DNA of 64,000 nucleotides from Erodium maritimum (Eukaryota > Streptophyta > Magnoliopsida > Geraniales > Geraniaceae): positions 15,815,001 through 15,879,000 of the forward strand of contig OY997594.1 of the NCBI GenBank assembly GCA_963921825.1, in the 5' to 3' direction. A model generated the notes under the pieces. That model searched no databases. It was not told the DNA's origin and was given only the letters and a program-made list of their open reading frames with translations. Of the stretch, positions 54,406 through 64,000 are shown in pieces. The translations under genes were made by a program, and so were the position numbers. Within the stretch, counting starts at the first letter, position 1. Each line of letters starts with the position of its first letter.

Positions 54406-55246
54406 ATTCTCTGCAGCAGAGCTTGGCCGCCCTTCGTTTTCATCATCTGGGTATGTGCTAAACCCTCGTGTATCTTCTTATCGTACGTGTTCATCAGCTG
54501 GGTTCTCTGTGTTTTCGTTCGTTGGCTAATCTATCCTAGATTTAAGGTGTAAATTGCTATGGATCTATTAGGTTTCTTGTAAAAAAACGATTTTTTTCCA
54601 ATGTTCATTTTCTGTTTTCTGGCACATTTTTGTTTCAATTGTGTGCTTAGTAGTTGAGTGTGTAAAAATGAGAACAAAGTTGTTATTTTTACTACTGCGT
54701 TGATTAGATTGTTACAAGCGTATGTTCAGATGCAAATCATGCAATTGGTATTTGTGCTATATGAGCTTAATTTTTGATGAGATATTGTTTATCAGATTCG
54801 ATGAAATGCTGTTTATGGCTATTTAAGTTAGAAAGACTTTGGGTTTTGAAAATTATGCCGATTTATACTAGATGTCTGTAATGCCTTCATTTGGGTACAT
54901 TAATTGTGTAAATGCCATAGTGAAGTTCTTGTTATCATGGATGAGAGCATTTGGATGCATGTTTGTTTTATTATTTCCAATGTCACTATGTGCTATATTT
55001 TCCTCTAATCAACTTAATATTGTAATGAAGTTACAGATAGGAGTGTTCGATGTATGTAGCTTATTAAAACTGGACACTTTAAACCAGTCTAGCAAAATGG
55101 CTTAAAACTAGCATATTATAGTTTAAACAAATCTTACCATATGGTTGTAGACTTGTGGTTTCTACAATCAGAGTAAAACTTAGTATTCAACGTCTTAGTT
55201 GATTCAGTTTGTCTAATTCGATATTACTGTGAACAGATATAGCAAG

Positions 55247-56183
55247 ATGTACTCCTCCCAGAAGAAGATACTGAAGGATAAAGATGCAGCACCCACTGAG
55301 TTTGAGGAGTCAGTTGGACAGGTTAAAATTTATAAGATTGTGTTTATTTTTATTTACCATTTGATCTAAGATCCGACATAGATATTGTTTGTTGTGTATT
55401 CAGGCATTGTTCGATCTTGAGAACACTAGCCAGGATCTCAAAAGCGATCTGAAGGATCTGTACATCAATGCAGCAGTGTATGAGCATACTCTCTTTCTCC
55501 TTGTAGGCAGTCGTGCAAATCTATCTTTGGTTTCATTTTCATTTTGTTTGTGCAGTCAAATGGATGTGTCTGGAAATCGCAAGGCTGTGGTTATCCATGT
55601 GCCCTACCGGTTGAGGAAGGCCTTCCGCAAGATTCACCTAAGGCTAGTTAGAGAGCTGGAAAAGAAATTCAGTGGAAAGGTAAAGAGTTAGTACTAGGAA
55701 TCTAGGATCATGATAATTGAAACATAAATCTTATGTTGTGGGTTTATTTAATTCACTTCACAAAACTATGATCAGGATGTTGTTGTGATTGCCACAAGAA
55801 GGATTGTGAGGCCACCAAAGAAGGGCTCAGCAGTCAACAGGCCTCGCACACGTACCCTGACAGCTGTACATGATGCTGTGCTTGAGGATGTTGTGTACCC
55901 TGCTGAGATTGTTGGGAAGCGTATCAGATACCGTCTTGACGGTTCCAAAATCATCAAGGTAATTAATTACACCAGTTGATATAGGTTTCTTAAAATTTTC
56001 TGTTATACACGTAATCTGTTGTGATGGTACTGATTATATGTTTGTTTTTTTGGCCTGATTCAGATCTTTTTGGATCCTAAGGAGAAGAACAACACCGAGT
56101 ACAAGCTGGAGACATTTTCTGGTGTTTACAGGAAGCTCACAGGGAAAGATGTTGTGTTTGAATATCCAGTGACTGAGGCCTGA
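55247..56183 (+). CDS. RPS7: 40S ribosomal protein eS7 (RPS7)
   Basis: A component of the cytosolic small ribosomal subunit. An untranslated first exon ends at about 54450 (donor GTATGTG) and the next begins at 55237. The coding exons are 55247-55321, 55404-55477, 55556-55679, 55776-55958 and 56064-56183, giving 191 residues, the usual length. The protein begins [20 protein letters not shown] and contains [76 protein letters not shown] and [16 protein letters not shown], the eS7 fold in order. Val-64 or nearby is split across intron 3 (GT|T), which fixes that junction. It is intact and very likely expressed. The promoter carries site II and telo-box motifs. It converges on phosphomannose isomerase, with stops 891 bp apart. 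Confidence 0.97.
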
Positions 56184-57074
56184 AGAGATGCAATTTTTGG
56201 AGTTTATTTTCTTTTTAAGCACTGCTTTTAGAAACTATTTGAAGTTTTGTCTCTTGTAATGTTGGGATTGGTGTTCTCTTTGTGACTTGGGTTGATTGCA
56301 CTGCAATTTAGTTCCTTTATAAACCTCATGCTTTCTCATTAAGTAAATCGTGCTTATTCAGCAGCCCATAATTGGCTTATTGATCCAAAACGGAACTGTT
56401 ATGGTGATATTTTGCATTGCAAACGTAGTGTTAACTTTTGATTGCAGCACTAATGTTCTTATTCTTCAAATCTTTTTTGCATACAACTTGTGTGTTGTTA
56501 GGGGCAATTGTAAATATGTATGATGAATGGATTCTCTTTTCACAAATTGTATCCCTTATTTTTGAAATCTACAAAAAAAAAATTGTAATAGCTATGACTC
56601 ATAGCCTATGAGACGGTCTGTTTTGGGCCCGAGATCCTTTTAATGGACTGTTCTCGGACCATACCAGAATTTGTAATGTAAGTGTGCTGTATATTGTAAT
56701 ACCTTTAAGTCCACTCTACAGAACTAGTGAATAACAATAAACCATGGAGGAGAAAAGAAACCTTAAGAGGAACTTGAAATTTATTTAAGCATTTTGGGGA
56801 CCAACAATGTCCTCAACCAAAGAATGAACAGTGGAAGGATAAGAGAGCTCTGAAAACCAGCACACTCCACAGAGCAGTACCACTTATACTCTATAGTTTT
56901 CATTGTACAAGCAGATGCAATTGTTTTACATGACACTGTAGATACAAGAAGCTTTATAAGTAGCAACACTAAGAGACATAGTAGTACAAGAAGCAAGAAT
57001 TAATGAACTATTTACTTACCCTAAGATTGTAAGACTTCTCTGTATATATGTATGTGTATATATATGTCTCAAAC
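56184..57074. other. 3' flanks of two convergent genes
   Basis: The 3' regions of eS7 (+) and phosphomannose isomerase (-). No further gene or element was seen. Confidence 0.6.
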
Positions 57075-60000
57075 TTACAAGTCTCCCAAGAACCTGCTGT
57101 TAACTCCTGCTCTATACACCTGCAGGTCAGATGCACTTGTCATCCTAATTGCGGTGTTGGCAGGTGCAAATACAACATCACCTTCCCTGATCATGTCTTC
57201 TGATGCTTTCGTATGGGCTACTCCTTCACCTGATGTAACTAAGAAAATGGAAGGTCCCGGAACTGTAGGAAACACAGCCTCTTTCCCCTTTGGAAGAAGG
57301 CAATGGTCGACCTCGAATTCATCAAAAGGTGGAAGATACCTTGTTATGTAAGGGCTTATGCTCACTCCCGGCAAGATCTCAGGAAAGCCCTGCAATAATA
57401 CAAATCAGTTTGAAACTTTCCATGGTTAAATGAACTGCTTCAAAGGCAATACTCGACAATTTCCTCCTATGATGAAAATCTAGTTAAACTTCTTTGAATT
57501 ATAGGCAATGAGAAACCCGAAATCATATATTTAGTCCCTGTACCAATGAATATTGTGCAAAGGTAATAATAGAACGAAAGCAAACAACAGCAAGTCCATA
57601 TGAAGAAGCAAGTGCTGAAAACATTTTCACATAATTCTGACCTGTTTGTAAGTGAGCATGGAGCAAAGAGTTTGCACATCCCTGTGCTTTGGAGTAAGAC
57701 CAGCCCGTACAACATTGTCCGAGGTTGCCATACACTCAACACACTCCCCAGACAAATAGGCATGGGGCTCATTTGCCCCGAGATACAATGCCTCACCAGG
57801 GTTGAGCTTCACATAGTTAAAAAAGAAGGCTGATATGACACCCACATCAGCTGGATATTGCTCTTCTAGCCGCAAAACCAGTTGTTCTTTATCTGTCAAC
57901 TGTCTTATCTGGAAAAAAGCATATGAAACAAACAGTCAACAAGAGTTTGAGACAGTACAAAGAAATGCATGATGATAAATACTTCAACTGAAAATCATGA
58001 ATGCAAAATTTCCAACCAAATATGTATATTTATAGTAACAAGACATCAATTATTTTACATGAAGCACCAGGGAAAAAGAACAGGTGATTGACTACCCCAT
58101 CACCAAAGAAAATGTATGATTGGATATATAATAGAAAAAAATAATCAAAATATAGAATGAGTAAACGTTTTGTGAACTAACCTTGGATTCCTTGTGAAGA
58201 CGAATTATCAATTTAGATATGGTTTCAGCTATCAATTCCTTATTAGCTGACATGAGCTGGGTGAAAAGCGACTTCAGAGCAGATTTCACAGTCTCCTTTT
58301 CTTTATGCCCGTTAACACACAAGATTTGGCTAACATTTGATTTGCCAACCAATTCTACAATCTCGGGAACATTGCGAAGCACACCCTTGAGCTCCTGGAA
58401 AGAACACGGTAAGTGATAATTAGTTTATAAAGGACCAACTATTTATGTGTGCTCATGCTATGAAGGTAGTGATTAAACATATGGCTCTAAAACCAGCAAA
58501 CAACAAGAGTAAGCTTGTCAGCAAAAGTAGATTATATGTCTATTGACGCAAGGCAGCCCATCTAAGAAAATGAGGTAGAGTTAGCCAGTAAATTATATGG
58601 GTAATGGAAAAAACAAAAGAGATCCAAAAATACCTAGATCTACAGTAAACCAAAATCATTTTTCTTGTTTCTTGGATAGGTAAATTCTTATACATCCATC
58701 CCCGAAGAAAACAGACGTCATATTTATGTGTGCTACGCTATGTGTTCTGGACTGTGTTGTAAGACCACGATGAGTTACAATTATATTTAAAGATCAACCA
58801 GGTTTTTGATAACTTTATTACTCTTCACTCCAGGAACTAATCCTAAACAAGGAGCTCAAAGTTTTGCTTCGTTATCAAGAGACTGGCCAACAGAATGAGG
58901 TGATCTGAGAGAAAGCCAGAGAAAAATCTGGGTAATGTTAAAAATCCTTCTCTCATTGGCCTCAGAAGCACAGAAAGTAATCAAAGGGACTTCAAAAAAC
59001 ATAGATCACACATGTCCTTGTACCATCACATTTTAAGGAACTCAATGCTACAACAGGAAAAATAGGAAGACAACTTTATAATGCTTGTTTCCTAAACTTG
59101 TTGTGTATTTGGGGTGACATATACTAATTTGATAAATAATTAATTAGAAAATCTATAGAAAAAGAACCAACAATGAGAATGCTTTATATTAACTATGTTT
59201 GGTTTGCTTGGTTGCCAAAACAACAGAATGGGATTCAGTCCCCATGTTTCCACATGAGCATTCGGCAGAGAGGTTTTCCATCCCAATTTCATTTATCCCC
59301 AACTAGACCATTATTCGTATGAATCGTCCCCAAGTTCGAAAGCAAAATATTTGCAGCCCTCGAGCACCAAAGCATATAACCATTTTGAATTGATATAAAT
59401 TTTGCAGCCCTACTGCTCCAAAGCATAACAATTGTGAATGTAATATCACTACATTCAATAAAGAATATTCCTCCACTCAACAAGGAATGGAATAATGATT
59501 GATAGTTGTTTTGCCTTATGACACATAAATTTGTTCGTCCTGATCAAACATTTGATGATCAATTTGCGAACTTTGAAGTTGATTGTTTTTAATAATGGAG
59601 CAGTTAAAATAGCACAGATCTATCAATCATTAGCAGATTGCAAATCAGACCCCTCCTATTCATGACAGTTACAGCATTCAATAAAATACACTAAAGTAAA
59701 CAAGATTAGAAGAAAAAAATCAAAAGGTGCAGTTGAAAAACAAACAGTACCTCCAAACTTATGAAACCACAAAGAGCTTCAAACTGTGTAACCGCCAAAG
59801 CCATCTCCGGCTTATGATTAGCATCTTTGTAAAGTTTTGGCAGTGATTTATTCAGAATTCTCGCCGATTCCTTATCGGGATGGGCCTGTATGGACAATGC
59901 TTTCGCCACAGACAGCACCTAAACCAAACCAAACAGATCCAAAATCAATTCAAAATCTATGAAACCAACCACTGAAAATTCAAAAAATTAAAAACAGCAA

Positions 60001-60490
60001 CAATCACCAAGAGCGAGATCAAAATTCACAAGTCAAATCAGTACCAGTAACCAATATCCAATTACATCACTGAATAGTGTCGAATCAAAACGCAATTCTG
60101 TTACGCAGAAATTGAATGCAGAGAAATTAAGGAGAATTGTACCTTGAACAAGAAAGGGAGGTCACAGCCCCACCGGTCCAGAACTTTGTCGCCAAGAACG
60201 CTAGGGTTCTTCGAAATCCAATCCTTGAGAGTGACGCTCTCCGAGTCGGCGGCGAATCCGTTCCGTTCGCCGCCGGGAATCACAAAAGAGGAGCCGGACT
60301 CGTGCGTGCCCATCCAGAACTCGGCGTACGGCTTCTCCGGCTCGACCGCGGAGCCCGAGTTGAGAGCGCAGAGCCTCGCCACCTGCGAGCACTTTCCCTT
60401 GAGTCCCCAATCGTAGTTCTGCACGGAGGCGCGGAGGCGGAGGAGGCGGCGGTCGGTCTCCTGGGCGGGCATTGGGAGTTGAGCGTCCAT
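57075..60490 (-). CDS. PMI: Mannose-6-phosphate isomerase (phosphomannose isomerase, type I)
   Basis: A cytosolic zinc enzyme interconverting fructose-6-phosphate and mannose-6-phosphate. It feeds GDP-mannose for ascorbate, glycoproteins and cell wall. Five exons on minus: 60143-60490, 59751-59918, 58182-58394, 57642-57908 and 57075-57389. All are in phase 0, for 436 residues, the normal plant length. Signatures in order are [47 protein letters not shown] (Gln and His zinc ligands), [19 protein letters not shown] (Glu ligand), and [20 protein letters not shown] followed by [20 protein letters not shown] (His ligand and catalytic Arg region). It ends SRFLGDL. There is no transit peptide. Exon 1 is GC-rich relative to its surroundings. 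Intron 2 (58395-59750) is the longest. No defect was seen. It corresponds to the Arabidopsis PMI1/PMI2 family; which paralogue cannot be told. Confidence 0.96.
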
Positions 60491-61379
60491 GAAGAGCAGC
60501 GGCGGTTGAGAAGGAAGGCGTGGACGATTCTAGAGCAAGTAAATCGTGAGCGCCATGGAAGGACCTTTGCTGGTTTTTGAAGAGTTCGAAAGGGGCTGAG
60601 GTAGAGAGGGAAATTATCACCAAGCAATGTTGGGAGTGAGGACGACTACAGAGAGACTCCACAATACTTGCCTTTTTTAGGGAGAGAAAGTTTTGGATGT
60701 TAACCGTAAGAGCGGGTCCCACTTATCTCATATTTTCTTATTTTCCCTCTAATTTCATTTTCTTACCGAATCAAGTAACTTTCATAACTTCACGGTCATC
60801 TACATAATCTCACTTACGTCTTCCTGTGAAACACATCACACCTATATTTTTTTCGATCAGCAAGACAAATTTAAATTAAAACCTCCAACGAGGGAACAGA
60901 GGAGTACATGGCTGATCTTTCACTACAGATCAAAGCACAAAAAAGAACACTACACCAAGAAACAACAAGGGAATGAACTGAAAACTCCACCCCTAAAAGC
61001 TCGCAACCTTCATGTTCGGACAGTATCATGAACCAGAAGAAAGAAACCTTACAACCAGAAACAGAAAACAAATGAAGGTTTAATAACCAGATTTGACTAA
61101 CATGAAGCCCTAATTTGTAAACAACCCTAGAGACCAGATTTATCAAACATTAAGCGCTTAAAGACCTAAGACTCCAACAACCTTGACCCCCCTACACAAT
61201 TCAAATCCGGATATAGTTGACTCGTTAACAAGTTCACCGTAAAAACATTGAATTATGACATCATCTTTACATTAGAGTTTTAAATATTTATCAACAAACA
61301 TATGTGATTTTTTAAATAACACGGAACATGTTTGTAGGATAAGGCTGAGTGTTCTCAATCCTGGTGGTCACATATGGTC
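60491..61379. other. Upstream region of PMI with a possible short LINE fragment
   Basis: 5' flank of PMI. A T run at 60847-60853 followed by sequence resembling LINE 3' ends read on minus (…CTTGCTGATCGAAAAAAA) suggests a short insertion of up to about 300 bp, but no target duplication was found. Confidence 0.35.
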
Positions 61380-61900
61380 ATGTCGTTGTTGTATTCATCG
61401 TCACACAAAATCATGTGCATTGTCGTACATGATCCACGTTCACTTCAATGTGTTTCTCCTCGAAGCGATCATGCTTTTCTCTCTCATGTATTTACTTCTC
61501 CGCGTCGCAGCATCTAAAGACTGGAGCATCACTGGAGACGATCCACATAATTTCTCGATGCAAATAGGTCTTCTACTCCTCAAACTAGCTTCCCGCGTCG
61601 CCACGGTTGTGGTCAGGAACGAGTGTAAGACTGGCGTTATAGGTAGACCACGCGTCCTTACCGCCGATAGTGATCAGAATTCGTTAGCATGTGTCTTTGT
61701 CGGCTCGCATAATCAGGCGGATGTCTGCTACGTAGCCTCACTATGAGAAATTATATGCCTTTAGGGATACGGGTTGTTGGGGAGGAACAACATCACGACT
61801 CCTATCTACTTTCCTCCACCAATTACTGTGATCCCTAATCAATTCACAGAATTTCTTCAAAGATTTCATTGTCCTCCCCCGAAGATCAAGGAACAATTAG
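61380..61900. repeat. Dispersed repeat, copy 2 (unknown class)
   Basis: Similar to 30130-30620 in the same orientation. The best block is 61570-61680, where the translated similarity LASRV...TGVIGRPRVLT to the other copy is clear. The copy here keeps an open frame from 61420 to 61746 that ends shortly after NQADVCYVAS. Confidence 0.6.
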
Positions 61901-62955
61901 ACACTCGATTTATATCAGGTCGAGTCAAGATTGGTTCTCTTGTTTTTTTTAAGTTTATTAATTTTTTTTCTCGATGTTTAATCCCATATATCAAGACCGA
62001 TTATATCTCGGTTACAATTCTAATAAGATTAGCTTACAAGATTGTCTCTGGATGATCCACTTTTCCACCAATCATTTTGTATGTGTTCTCTTAGCTGATA
62101 ATCATAAATGAAGTACATTTTGTTTTAATAAAATAATAATAGAAGTTGTCTTAAAATATAAGGAATTATGTAAGTTTTAAATGTTTTGATGATGAGTAAA
62201 TATTTTGTTTATGTTAAGATTTGAATCTTGCGGCATAGAGTTATGTATTTTTTTTCTTTTTTGTTGAAAAAATGGTTATATATTTCAAATAAAGATGGTT
62301 AATTAACAAATTATAACCAAATAATATGATCTATGAAAGTTCAAAAACACCAACTATAAATATATCCAGATATTTGTCATCTATAAATAAACTTACTGTT
62401 ACTTGAGTTCAAAAATAAACTGCCTTACTCTTTTAAGCTTGTGGATTTTACTGAGTAGTGTATGGCTCTAGTATAAGGAGTAAATAATTGTTACACAATC
62501 AGAATATGGGAGCGGTTGTGAAGAAGTGAGGCAGCCGCAGAACTCGTGGAAGAAAAGGAATGGGTACGTCCGTCAACGTCACGGATCTTTCCGTTACCTA
62601 ACGATTTAAAAGATGTCGGTGATGTCAGTTTGGCCCTCGTGCCACTCCTTGCGGTTTGGAGAAGTTTTCACGATGGCGTCACCGTCACTGCGCCTGGGAC
62701 GGATCATGTGGGCCCTCACTTTCAGTCACATGCTTTTGCAGACAAAATCATGGGTAAATAATTAAGGACTACGTAATCAAATGTGATAAGTGGTCTACTC
62801 TACGTAACAGAACATGTTAATGTCATGGTTTGACTTTTATTTTCATCTTCTGTTTATAATAACGCGTATCCCTTGAGCTGTAAGTAACTATATCATATCA
62901 TTCAAACATTACAAATCATTATGATATACAGAAAAACTGCTCTGAGTATACCTCA
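61901..62955. other. No recognisable feature
   Basis: AT-rich intergenic sequence with one higher-GC patch at about 62520-62750 (a 71-codon frame of no recognised similarity). Confidence 0.4.
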
Positions 62956-62959
62956 CTGA

Positions 62960-64000
62960 AGTCCTCTCATACTTTAATAGGGTCGTCGTCGTCGCCGTCT
63001 ACCACCTTCTCTTCCGTCCGTCCGGTACCATTCCCATCACCACCATAACACCCACATCTCTCTCCTCTACAGAATAACGATCCCCAACCGTGAATCTGCC
63101 CTCCATCTCCACGAGTTCAGAGTCCCGGCCATCTGTACCTGCAGAACCACCACCGCCACAACCGCCATTCCTTCAGCACCCTCGTCCATTTCTGCTCAGC
63201 CGATGCCGGATCTCCCCATCCATCGCCTCCATGAGCCGGAAATGGTCATCCCCGACCAGATCCACCCACATGCAGAGGTCACTCCAGCCTCGAGGTCTCC
63301 GCCCAGCGAGACGACGGACACGCCGACGTCCCTCCGTCGTTGCTCGGCCCGGATCCAGTCTCTCCTCGAATGTCGCCGCGCCCTGTAGATCTGAAGGACA
63401 AGCCGGGCGCGTCCCTAACCGTCGGCGTGTCTCCAGATCCACCGGTGCCATTTCCGCCCTACACCAGACACACATCAACGGCGAGGGAGGTCCATCGGGA
63501 TCTGATCTCTCTCCCCTAGCCATCCCCTTCTCCGGTGGTGACTCGCTATCTTCCTCCGGCGGAGTGTGTACAGGCCCCTAGGTCTGACTGTCCGAGCGCC
63601 AGCAGCCCGTCGGGGTCGGCTTCTGAGTCCCAGCCAAGCCGTATATCCCCGGTCCCGGACTAGGAGGATGAGGACGACGAGTTAGTGGTGTCGGACGAAG
63701 GAGTCCCACTCTTTACCACCGGGTCTTACCAGTTCTCCCTTGCAGCGAAGGTCACAGGGGATCAGACCTACAACCGGCACATCGTCTGTGCGATGATGTT
63801 GCGAAAATGGAAGGTGACGGGGATTAGGCTGGAGTTCATGTCCCCCGACGTCACGGGATACCATTTCCCGTTAGCCAAAGCCATGGAAGACATCCGTCAT
63901 AGGGGTCCCTGGAGCTTCAAGGGATATCCCATCCTCCTTGAACCGCTTTGGCGATTTGATCGGGTAGAAGAGATTACTTTCAATCATGTGGAGCTTGGGG
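62960..64000 (+). mobile_element. 5' part of a LINE, ORF1 with DUF4283-type domain (continues beyond window)
   Basis: From about 62980 a GC-rich leader (gtcgtcgtcgtcgccgtc) leads into a plus-strand ORF1 in several frames: Pro/Ser-rich at 63090-63581, then RYLPPAECVQAPRSD...SRISPVPD, an in-frame TAG at 63661, and EDEDDELVVSDEGVPLF...FSLAAKVTGDQTYNRHIV. The DUF4283-type core reads MMLRKWKVTGIRLEF..., AMEDIRHRGPWSFKGYPILL and runs open to the window edge. It is related to the ORF1 at 44306-44851. Stops at 63517 and 63661 show that this copy is defective unless the start lies further down. Confidence 0.75.

Noticed and set aside
60137-60722. Several long reading frames opposite and beside PMI exon 1
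   Set aside because: They are shadows caused by the GC-rich exon. Only the minus frame with phosphomannose isomerase motifs splices to the rest of the gene.
60847-61200. Short LINE or SINE insertion upstream of PMI
   Set aside because: Only the T run and a vague 3'-end resemblance support it. No target duplication or internal promoter boxes were found, so it is mentioned but not called as an element.

Overview
The window is nuclear DNA of a flowering plant, most likely a eudicot. Five intron-containing genes with GT-AG introns can be read exon by exon. Four match well-known plant families, and the spaces between them are packed with nested plant transposons. No RNA gene, CRISPR array or bacterial-style operon was seen.

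The genes lie in the right half. ABA4, a chloroplast neoxanthin-synthesis protein, is on + at 31202-33375. It converges on a multi-pass membrane protein gene on - (34021-38606) that resembles the N-terminal half of ZNT5/MTP12-type zinc transporters but stops before any cation-efflux domain. A BEE-type bHLH transcription factor is on - (48350-49526). Ribosomal protein eS7 (+, 55247-56183) converges on phosphomannose isomerase (-, 57075-60490). ABA4 and phosphomannose isomerase serve isoprenoid/ABA and mannose/ascorbate metabolism; eS7 is housekeeping. Nothing suggests the genes act as a cluster.

The left 30 kb is almost entirely mobile DNA. From 1 to 1451 is the end of an LTR. From about 2.8 to 5.0 kb is an inverted-repeat element holding a 5'-truncated LINE. 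From 5201 to 15005 is a PIF/Harbinger transposon split by a LINE (13-bp duplication), which is itself split by a 2963-bp solo LTR (5-bp duplication). From about 15.5 to 22.3 kb are three related long-inverted-repeat elements whose interiors are an AT-rich minisatellite of about 286 bp. Two of them were inserted 19 bp apart with perfect target duplications. Small foldback elements with 8-9 bp duplications are scattered through the window (15.9, 16.6, 17.4, 26.1 and 50.4 kb, with likely older ones at 23.2, 28.4 and 53.7 kb).

From 39.0 to 45.8 kb, three successive LINE-type insertions show poly(A) ends. Two carry ORF1-like (DUF4283-type) sequence and one carries a single 283-codon reading frame; none shows reverse transcriptase. 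A short poly(A) element family occurs at 24970-25851 (-) and 51685-52637 (+). The window ends inside another LINE ORF1 on +. Element boundaries were set by finding target-site duplications by eye. Gene models were checked by codon phase across every intron; one junction (exon 5 of the zinc-transporter-like gene) remains uncertain.
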